Assembly: GCA_002687665.1 (NCBI GenBank) | Contig: NZAX01000058.1 | Span: forward strand, 2,749-13,746 | Direction: 5' to 3' | DNA length: 10,998 bases | Source of the DNA: Flavobacteriaceae bacterium | GTDB taxonomy: Bacteria > Bacteroidota > Bacteroidia > Flavobacteriales > Flavobacteriaceae | Shown: positions 1-5,977 of the stretch, one piece after another | Numbering within the stretch: position 1 is the stretch's first letter | Layout: the number at the start of each line of letters is the position of its first letter | The notes under the pieces: model-generated | Told to the model about the DNA's origin: nothing | Database searches by the model: none | Seen by the model: the letters and a program-made list of their open reading frames with translations, nothing else | Made by a program: the position numbers and the translations under genes

Positions 1-717
1 AAAGAATCCTCCTAAAAGCATTACCCAAATAGTAGGTTCACTCAGACTTAGGGTTAAGTCGAAAACTTTAAGTTTATTATCTAACTGAGCAGTTTTCACT
101 ATGCCAATGAATCCCTCCTCCATATCAAGAATAATAATCAAAATTGAAATAGTGACACCACTCATTAAAACAAATACTTGAACAACATCGGTCCAAATTA
201 CCGCTTCTATACCTCCAATCAAAGTATAGATTAAACTGATCCCTCCCATCAAGGAAATGCATAAATATATATTCATGTCCGTTACCAAATTAAGTGCAAT
301 TGAAGGCAAAAAAAGTACCACACCTATTCTTCCTATTTGATAGATTATAAAACAGCTACTGCCTATCAAACGAATGAAAAGATTGAATCGATTTTCCAGG
401 AATTCATAAGCTGTTTTGATATTATTTTTTCGATAGAAAGGAATGAAAACATTAACCACTAGTGGGATAGCCAAGAAAATACTCATATTAAGTAAAAAAT
501 ATGACCAGTCAGTACTGTAAGTCTTTGCGGGGATTGCCATAAAAGTGATAGGGCTCAAAGCAGTACCAAATAGGCTTAACCCTGCCGCCCATGAAGGTAT
601 TCTCTCCCCACCATTAAAAAAGTCTTTGGTGTTTTTTTGCCTTTTTGAATAGAAAAAGCCAAGACCAGAAATGATAATAAAATATAGAGATATGACTAAT
701 AGATCCAGAAAAGACAT
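1..717 (-). CDS. Sodium:solute symporter (SSS family), N-terminal 239 residues, probable sialic acid transporter
   Basis: Reading on the minus strand from ATG at 717, the frame stays open for 239 codons to the window edge, so the C-terminal half or more is missing. The protein is very hydrophobic, with likely membrane segments near residues 3-22, 41-61, 73-95, 117-140, 148-172, 178-198 and 228-239. The stretch YTLIGGIEAVIWTDVVQ (164-180) matches the conserved core of the SSS/SSF family of Na+-coupled symporters, and GLSLFGTALSPITFMAIPAK (46-65) fits the family's first conserved region. It starts 14 bases after the stop of the N-acetylneuraminate lyase on the same strand, so the two are probably cotranscribed. 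Family members beside NanA import sialic acid across the inner membrane. That substrate is inferred from context; another acidic sugar is possible. No good Shine-Dalgarno site precedes the start. Confidence 0.9.
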   Translation of the reverse strand, partial: MSFLDLLVISLYFIIISGLGFFYSKRQKNTKDFFNGGERIPSWAAGLSLFGTALSPITFMAIPAKTYSTDWSYFLLNMSIFLAIPLVVNVFIPFYRKNNIKTAYEFLENRFNLFIRLIGSSCFIIYQIGRIGVVLFLPSIALNLVTDMNIYLCISLMGGISLIYTLIGGIEAVIWTDVVQVFVLMSGVTISILIIILDMEEGFIGIVKTAQLDNKLKVFDLTLSLSEPTIWVMLLGGFF

Positions 718-731
718 TATCAAAAAATTAA

Positions 732-1643
732 TCAACTTAACTCAAAAAACCCTTTGGCTTTTAAATCCTCTTTAAGCTTTGAAATTGACTCCTCTGTTAG
801 ATTTTTTAGAGGTAATCGGCATGGTCCACAATCTATTCCAAACCATTTCATAATCGCCTTTCCTGCAGCTATAGGCCCACCATTTTCGGAAAGAGATAAT
901 ATAATATCGTTACATTTTTGCTGTTTTTTTTCTGCCGCTTCCATATTTCCAGCTTTAAAATCCTTAATCAATGATAAGTATAAGTGATTCATGTAATTAT
1001 AAGTACTTCCCACTGCACTGTACACTCCAATATTTAGTACATTAAATAAATTTTCATCAAAGCCGTTGAAGATGTTCCACTTTCCATTATCTATCGAGTT
1101 ACAATCTATCATTTCATCTAGATTATCGCTTGTGTATTTGATACCAGCTAGATTTGGAATTCTCATTTTGGCTATTTCCAAATAATACCTCATTGATAAA
1201 TCAACTCCAGAAATTAATGGAATATGATAATAAAAAAAAGGAATATCAGGGGCGGCCGATGCTACAGCTGAACAAAAATCAACCAAAGGTTCAACTGTTG
1301 TTGGTTTCAAAAACATTGGACCCATACTGCTACTACCGTATGCTCCAATTTGTTGGGTGTGTTGGGCTAACTCCTGTGATTGTTTAACTGAGGTAGTGCC
1401 AACGTGAACTATAATTTTAAATTCATCATTTTGATATTTTACCCATTCTTCGGCGATTCTTTTCCTTTCATCTAATGTCATCGACATTCCCTCGCCGGTT
1501 GTCCCACATACAAATACCCCAGCAAGCCCATCTTCTTTTAATTTTTGAGCATAGTCAATTATAGCATCAGGATTTATTTCACCTTTATCATTCATTGGTG
1601 TGAATGGTGCAGCTATAATTCCCTCAATGGATTCGTAGATCAT
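732..1643 (-). CDS. nanA: N-acetylneuraminate lyase (DHDPS/NAL family aldolase)
   Basis: This 303-residue cytoplasmic class I aldolase has the usual length for the family and most likely cleaves N-acetylneuraminate to N-acetylmannosamine and pyruvate. Visible motifs are GTTGEG (47-52), which binds the pyruvate carboxylate, the catalytic Tyr139 in YYHIP (138-142), and the Schiff-base Lys169 in GIKYTS (167-172). NGFDEN (193-198), GSTYNY (212-217) and CRLPL (275-279) separate sialate lyases from dihydrodipicolinate synthase. From memory, the YYHIP, AVGSTYNY and PRLPL-like stretches resemble animal NPL at least as well as E. coli NanA. The ATG at 1643 is the natural start, with the beta-strand sequence GIIAAPFTP close behind it. 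It is the first gene of a minus-strand unit with the SSS symporter. No epimerase (NanE) or kinase (NanK) is visible; they may lie beyond the left edge. A related 2-keto-sugar-acid aldolase is the main alternative. Confidence 0.9.
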   Translation of the reverse strand: MIYESIEGIIAAPFTPMNDKGEINPDAIIDYAQKLKEDGLAGVFVCGTTGEGMSMTLDERKRIAEEWVKYQNDEFKIIVHVGTTSVKQSQELAQHTQQIGAYGSSSMGPMFLKPTTVEPLVDFCSAVASAAPDIPFFYYHIPLISGVDLSMRYYLEIAKMRIPNLAGIKYTSDNLDEMIDCNSIDNGKWNIFNGFDENLFNVLNIGVYSAVGSTYNYMNHLYLSLIKDFKAGNMEAAEKKQQKCNDIILSLSENGGPIAAGKAIMKWFGIDCGPCRLPLKNLTEESISKLKEDLKAKGFFELS

Positions 1644-1660
1644 TATACTTGATATTTACA

Positions 1661-1692
1661 TAAATATAGTTACTAATTATTTTCAAAACCAA
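1661..1692 (-). promoter_or_regulatory. Candidate Bacteroidetes-type promoter for nanA-symporter
   Basis: Read on the minus strand, TTGG (1692-1689) is followed after 20 bases by TATATTTA (1668-1661), which fits 7 of 8 positions of the Bacteroidetes -7 consensus TAnnTTTG with near-normal spacing from a -33 TTTG-like box. The -7 box lies 17 bases upstream of the nanA ATG. AT-rich DNA produces such matches by chance, so this is only a candidate. Confidence 0.35.
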
Positions 1693-1721
1693 CTGTTAGA
1701 ATAAATTGAAAGATATGTTTT

Positions 1722-1736
1722 ATTGATTTTATCAAT
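1722..1736. promoter_or_regulatory. Small perfect inverted repeat in the nanA/fructokinase divergent region
   Basis: ATTGAT and ATCAAT form perfect 6-base arms around a TTT spacer in the 165-base region between the divergent nanA and fructokinase genes. The position would suit a regulator binding site serving either operon, but no regulator gene is in the window and a repeat this short in AT-rich DNA can arise by chance. No clear -33/-7 pair was found ahead of the fructokinase ATG at 1809; TAGATTTA at 1768-1775 is a weak -7-like candidate. Confidence 0.2.
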
Positions 1737-1808
1737 TATCAGAAAACCACCCATAATGATTGTTTTGTAGATTTACATACCTTAAAGGTTGGAATAAATA
1801 ATTAAAGG

Positions 1809-2699
1809 ATGTCAAAGAATAAAACTTATAAAGTAGCTGGTTTGGGGGAGGTGCTATGGGATGTTTTTTTTGATGATGAAAAACTGGGAGGAGCCCCGGC
1901 TAATTTTGCAGCTCATGCACAGCAGTTGGGTGCTAAAAGTTACATTTTGAGTGCTGTGGGCAAAGATTTATTGGGTCAAAAAGCCATCGATCAACTAATA
2001 CTTTTAGGTATTGACACCTCAGGGGTTCAGTTCAACAGATATTCTCCCACTGGTCGAGTAATTGTTAGTCTTGACCCAATGGGAAACCCTGCCTATAAGA
2101 TTGATGCAAATTCAGCCTGGGATCATATTCAGTTCAACACTGCCCAAGCCAAGATTGCTAAACGCTTAGATGCAATCTGTTTTGGGACATTGGCTCAAAG
2201 ATACCCTAACTCAAAAAATACCATTTTCAAAATCCTCAGGGCTACCTCGACGAGTTGCCTCAGGGTCTTTGATGTTAATTTTAGACAAGACTATTACCAT
2301 CCAAAAATCATTGAACAAAATCTTAATATTGCCAGTGCAGTCAAAATGAATGAGGAGGAATTTTTAGAAATTGGAAAGATGTTTTCTTTTTCCAAAAATC
2401 ATAAAAAAGGATTACGATTCTTGATCAACGAATTTGATCTAAAATTCGGAATCATTACCTTGGGAGGTAAAGGAGCAGTGATGGCCAACATAGATGATTT
2501 TTGTTCTTACTGCCCTGAGAAAAAAATTCAAGTCAAAAGTACAGTAGGCGCAGGGGATGCATTTACTGCAGCCGCTGTTGTGGGATGGCTTAACCAAAAT
2601 CCGTTGGATCAAATTATTCAAAAAGCCACTGATTTAGCTACTTTTGTCTGCTCCCATTTGGAAGCTGTCCCCGAAAAACAAAAAATCAAAATACAATGA
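1809..2699 (+). CDS. PfkB-family fructokinase
   Basis: This 296-residue cytoplasmic ribokinase-fold sugar kinase probably phosphorylates fructose to fructose-6-phosphate with ATP. It has the substrate-side motif GGAPANFA (27-34), CFGTLAQR (124-131), DVNFRQDYY (155-163) and the C-terminal PfkB signature TVGAGDAFTAA (245-255), with Asp250 as catalytic base and the preceding glycines forming the anion hole. The opening GLGEVLWDVF and the GTLAQR and NFRQ stretches match fructokinases such as those in Bacteroides fructan clusters rather than ribokinase or 2-keto-3-deoxygluconate kinase. Length is normal and no key residue is missing. Its TGA stop overlaps the sulfatase ATG (ATGA), which suggests translational coupling. 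The GH32 fructosidase on the opposite strand downstream could supply its substrate. Specificity for fructose is well supported by motif similarity but not proven. Confidence 0.92.
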   Translation: MSKNKTYKVAGLGEVLWDVFFDDEKLGGAPANFAAHAQQLGAKSYILSAVGKDLLGQKAIDQLILLGIDTSGVQFNRYSPTGRVIVSLDPMGNPAYKIDANSAWDHIQFNTAQAKIAKRLDAICFGTLAQRYPNSKNTIFKILRATSTSCLRVFDVNFRQDYYHPKIIEQNLNIASAVKMNEEEFLEIGKMFSFSKNHKKGLRFLINEFDLKFGIITLGGKGAVMANIDDFCSYCPEKKIQVKSTVGAGDAFTAAAVVGWLNQNPLDQIIQKATDLATFVCSHLEAVPEKQKIKIQ

Positions 2700-4447
2700 A
2701 AATAAAGCATACCATTCTGTTTTTTGTTGGAATACTTTCGTTGAGTTGTCAAAAAAAAGAGGCTTCCAGGCCTCCAAATGTCATTTTGATTATCACTGAT
2801 GACCAGGGCTATGGCGATTTGGGCATCCACAAAAACCCCAATATCATAACTCCGGCTATTGATGCTTTTGCAAAAAAAAGTATACGTTTTAATAATTTTC
2901 ATGTCTCTCCGGTTTGTGCTCCCACCCGATCAAGCTTGATGACGGGAAGGTATTCTCTGAGAACAGGAGTAAGAGATACTTATAACGGTGGAGCAGTTAT
3001 GGCAGCCTCGGAATTTACTCTCGCAGAAATGCTCAAAAAAGTAAATTACACTACTGGTATTTTTGGAAAATGGCATTTAGGAGACAATTATCCCTCACGT
3101 CCAAGTGATCAGGGATTTGACGAGTCACTCATCCATCTCGCTGGGGGTATTGGACAGGTTGGAGATTTTACCAACTACTTTAAAATGGAAACCAGTTATT
3201 TTGATCCAGTGCTGTGGCATAACAATAAACAAAAAGCTTATAAAGGCTATTGTTCAGATATTTTTACTCAAAATGCCATCGATTTTATAGAAAAAAACCA
3301 CGATCAACCCTTTTTCTGTTATTTGTCTTTTAACGCCCCTCATACACCCCTTCAGGTACCAGACAAATATTACCAAATTTATAAGGGAATTGATCCCTCA
3401 GAGGGAATTGATCCAAAGCTTTTACCCCTAGCCGACATGAATGAAAAGAGTGACGAAGACGCCCGAAGGGTTTATGCCATGGTCACCAATATTGATGATA
3501 ACCTCAACCAGTTGTTTCAAAAATTAGAAGCTTTGGGAATAGAAGAAGAAACTATAGTTATTTTTATGACTGACAATGGCCCCCAACAAGCACGATTTGT
3601 CGGAGGGATGCGGGGAAGAAAGTCCAGTGTTCACCGTGGAGGCATTCGAGTTCCTTTTTTTATGAGCTATCCTTCAAAGTATGGTGGAAATAGAGAAATG
3701 AATCAGATGGCCGCTCACATCGACCTGGTACCCACACTATCTCAACTATGCGGGGCTCCACTTCCTCAAGACAGAAAGATTGATGGAAGAAGTTTTGTCC
3801 CTGCCCTCGAGGGTAAAACCTTAACAGAACGTAGTTTTTTCTCGTATTGGACCAGAAAGTTTCCTGAAAAATACAACAACGTTGCGCTTCAGCGTGGCAA
3901 TTACAAACTTGTTGGGAAAAAAGATTTCGATGCTGATGTAGAAGATTTTGAATTGTACAACCTGAAAGAAGATCCATTTGAAATAAATAATTTAGTAGTG
4001 CAGAACAAAGAAAAAGCCACCTCCCTAAAGACAGAAATGGATGCATTCATCTCCGAGTTGACCTCATCTCCAAACCTTGTAAATCCCCCTAGAATTGCTA
4101 TAGGGACACCACATGAAAACCCAGTTTATCTCAATCGTAATGATGCTGGAGGACAAAGAGGGGTCTGGAGCCAAGAGGAGATTTTTTCGTATTGGAAAGT
4201 TGATATTGAGAAAGGCGTTTATGATTTTAAATTTAAATTTTTAAAGCCACTGGATGGTCCAGGGGAGATGTTTTTAGAGTTGGGTCAAAGCATCTTAAAG
4301 AAACACAACCCCTTGCCAAATTTGGATCTATTGGTATGGAAGGGAGTCTCACTTCCTAAAGGAAAATTTGATTTAATCCCTTTTTACAGAAAACAAAGGA
4401 GGAGTAACTTCTTCCCTTTATGGGTCGAAATCAAAAAAGTGGAATAA
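2696..4447 (+). CDS. Lipoprotein sulfatase, formylglycine (S1) type, with C-terminal extra domain
   Basis: A 583-residue sulfatase with a lipoprotein signal: a hydrophobic stretch ending in LSLSC puts the lipidated Cys at 18, so it is probably anchored in the outer membrane or facing the periplasm. The core carries the sulfatase signature CAPTRSSLMTGR (74-85), in which Cys74 would be converted to formylglycine. Other active-site residues are Asp35-Asp36 (TDDQG), Lys125 and His127 (GKWHLG), His216 (APHTPL), Asp293-Asn294 (TDNG) and probably Lys309. Where many relatives have YEGG, this one has HRGG (313-316). Residues from about 470 to 583 lie beyond the usual catalytic core and look like a small beta-rich domain. 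The substrate cannot be read from sequence; sulfate-ester carbohydrates are usual for S1 enzymes in Bacteroidetes. It needs a maturase (anSME or FGE), and none is in this window. Its start lies inside the fructokinase stop, so the pair is likely coexpressed. Confidence 0.93.
   Translation: MKIKHTILFFVGILSLSCQKKEASRPPNVILIITDDQGYGDLGIHKNPNIITPAIDAFAKKSIRFNNFHVSPVCAPTRSSLMTGRYSLRTGVRDTYNGGAVMAASEFTLAEMLKKVNYTTGIFGKWHLGDNYPSRPSDQGFDESLIHLAGGIGQVGDFTNYFKMETSYFDPVLWHNNKQKAYKGYCSDIFTQNAIDFIEKNHDQPFFCYLSFNAPHTPLQVPDKYYQIYKGIDPSEGIDPKLLPLADMNEKSDEDARRVYAMVTNIDDNLNQLFQKLEALGIEEETIVIFMTDNGPQQARFVGGMRGRKSSVHRGGIRVPFFMSYPSKYGGNREMNQMAAHIDLVPTLSQLCGAPLPQDRKIDGRSFVPALEGKTLTERSFFSYWTRKFPEKYNNVALQRGNYKLVGKKDFDADVEDFELYNLKEDPFEINNLVVQNKEKATSLKTEMDAFISELTSSPNLVNPPRIAIGTPHENPVYLNRNDAGGQRGVWSQEEIFSYWKVDIEKGVYDFKFKFLKPLDGPGEMFLELGQSILKKHNPLPNLDLLVWKGVSLPKGKFDLIPFYRKQRRSNFFPLWVEIKKVE
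3384..3419 (+). repeat. 18-base near-tandem duplication inside the sulfatase
   Basis: AGGGAATTGATCC occurs at 3384-3396 and again at 3402-3414, exactly 18 bases apart and in frame. It encodes GIDPSE followed by GIDPKL (residues 231-242). The shared 13 bases suggest a small in-frame duplication of six codons, with the last third of the units since diverged. It sits in a presumed surface loop between His216 and the Asp293-Asn294 pair. Confidence 0.6.
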
Positions 4448-4460
4448 TTCAACATCCACT
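4438..4460. terminator. Weak hairpin at the convergent sulfatase/GH32 gene ends
   Basis: AGTGGA (4438-4443) and TCCACT (4455-4460) pair perfectly around an 11-base loop that spans both stop codons (TAA 4445-4447 on plus, TAG 4461-4459 on minus). Six A residues just before the plus-strand arm give a U-run for the minus-strand transcript, and ATTT follows on the plus strand, so it might act in both directions. The stem is short and the loop long, so this is a weak candidate. Confidence 0.3.
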
Positions 4461-5928
4461 ATTTCCATATGGATTTAAGCTTATTGACCTCAAATACATC
4501 AAAAACTAATTCATCATCTGAACAAACTGATATTTGATTGTCCTCAAAATCTGAAATGGCATATTTGGAAAGCACCGAAAATCCATCGTCCGCAAAAATT
4601 TCAATAGAAGTTCGATCCAGTAGTATCCTCACATTTACTTTGTTGAGATTCAATGTGGGTAGGATGACACCATTAAAATAAAAATTTCCTTTTCGATAGC
4701 TGATTATCTGACCCCGAATAATGACATGAAAGGAGGAGGCTGTGCTACGTTCGAAAGACATAAAAATGTCAATTCCATCAAAACTCTCCTTTTTTAAATT
4801 TTCATTCAGGGCTTTTGCTTTGATATTTCGATATTCAAAGCTTTTATGGTACAAGTTTTTAATTTCTTTTACGGGCCATCGAAAAAGACGAATTCCATTA
4901 GCAGTTGTTCTCAATTCTAGTTTAGCTGGGAATGACATGTGCTGATTGAAAGGCATGTTGTTATCCACATATACATTGTTATTCCTGGTTCTTAACCAAC
5001 CCATGATTACAGTCCTTCCGTCGGGACTGTTATTAAAAGTTTGTGCCGCATAGTAAGTATCCCCCAGGTCACCAATGTAATTTTCACTATCCGTTGAAAG
5101 ACTCGAGCCATCAAATGTTCCAATTTCGTAATCAAAGCTGGCATCGTATATTAACCACCTTTTATAGTTGGGATTTCCATCAACTTCAAGCTCTACGAAA
5201 TCCATACACTCATAAACCCATTTTCTGTCAAAATCACTAAGTTTCTCCCATTTCTTTAGATCTGTAGAACCAAAAAAACGGACTTTTCCCAAATCATTCA
5301 ACTTTTTTTTATCGGCACGTTTGATCCATAAAATCAGAACCCATTTTTTTGAAGGAGCATGCCAAAAGATTTTTGGATCACGCTCTGATCTGTCAAAACC
5401 TTGGTTTTCGACCAATGGACGACCTTCATCGATAAGTTGAAATGTTCTCCCCCGGTCTGTGCTATAGGCCCCGGCCTGGTAGAACAAATCATTACTATCA
5501 TTTTGAGCATGGGTGAAATAGGCTACTATCGCTGCCTCTTCGTCCGAATTTTTACCTAAACTATTAGGATAGTCTACCGCCGCGGTTCCAGAAAAAATAG
5601 TACCATTGCCATAGGGTAGTATGGCGTGTTGCAGTTGCTCCCAATGGACCATATCTTTACTTACTGCATGTCCCCAAGTCATATTCCCCCAATGGATGGC
5701 TTTAGGGTTGTGCTGAAAAAATAAATGATACTCTCCTTTATAATAAACCATCCCGTTTGGGTCATTGATCCAGTTTTTCTTCGATGAAAAATGAAATTGA
5801 GGACGTAATGACTCGTCGTATTTAATGTCAGAGTAGGAGTCAAAGGTTTGAAAACTGTCGATCATCACCCCTGGAGTGTGCTGGGCTTGGGTAAAAACAA
5901 AAACAAATATCAAAAGAAATCTCTCCAT
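4459..5928 (-). CDS. Secreted GH32 beta-fructosidase (levanase/inulinase/invertase-like)
   Basis: A 489-residue glycoside hydrolase family 32 enzyme that removes beta-linked fructose from fructans or sucrose-type sugars. The ATG at 5928 is chosen because it gives a signal peptide (MERFLLIFVFVFTQA, cleavage before QH); the longer frame from 5964 begins with TTG and puts a charged stretch ahead of the signal. No lipobox is present, so it is periplasmic or secreted. Counting from this start: WINDPNG holds the nucleophile Asp56, RDPK holds the transition-state Asp184, and YECMD holds the acid/base Glu240. Most relatives have ECPD, so Met for Pro is unusual. GMPFNQQ-like and FPAKLELR stretches follow, then a C-terminal beta-sandwich with DRTSIEIFADDG. 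It lies 49 bases downstream of the trehalose-synthesis gene on the same strand and converges on the sulfatase. Exact substrate (levan, inulin, sucrose) is not readable. Confidence 0.92.
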   Translation of the reverse strand: MERFLLIFVFVFTQAQHTPGVMIDSFQTFDSYSDIKYDESLRPQFHFSSKKNWINDPNGMVYYKGEYHLFFQHNPKAIHWGNMTWGHAVSKDMVHWEQLQHAILPYGNGTIFSGTAAVDYPNSLGKNSDEEAAIVAYFTHAQNDSNDLFYQAGAYSTDRGRTFQLIDEGRPLVENQGFDRSERDPKIFWHAPSKKWVLILWIKRADKKKLNDLGKVRFFGSTDLKKWEKLSDFDRKWVYECMDFVELEVDGNPNYKRWLIYDASFDYEIGTFDGSSLSTDSENYIGDLGDTYYAAQTFNNSPDGRTVIMGWLRTRNNNVYVDNNMPFNQHMSFPAKLELRTTANGIRLFRWPVKEIKNLYHKSFEYRNIKAKALNENLKKESFDGIDIFMSFERSTASSFHVIIRGQIISYRKGNFYFNGVILPTLNLNKVNVRILLDRTSIEIFADDGFSVLSKYAISDFEDNQISVCSDDELVFDVFEVNKLKSIWK

Positions 5929-5977
5929 AATTGTGAAATTATGAATCTTCCTTTTACAAAACAAATAAAAAAAGAGG

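Noticed and set aside
754..1387. Two plus-strand frames of 77 residues opposite nanA
   Set aside because: Both sit inside nanA, show no domain and have no plausible ribosome binding site; they are shadows.
2618..2902. Minus-strand frame of 94 residues across the fructokinase-sulfatase junction
   Set aside because: It overlaps two strongly supported genes, including the sulfatase signal peptide, and resembles no known protein.
3660..4046. Minus-strand open frame of 128 residues inside the sulfatase
   Set aside because: It lies wholly within a well-supported gene, has no recognisable domain and has a Cys/Leu/Phe-rich composition typical of an antisense shadow.
4462..4475. Perfect palindrome TCCATATGGA near the GH32 3' end
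   Set aside because: It lies within the last codons of GH32, has no loop suitable for a hairpin and is short enough to be chance.
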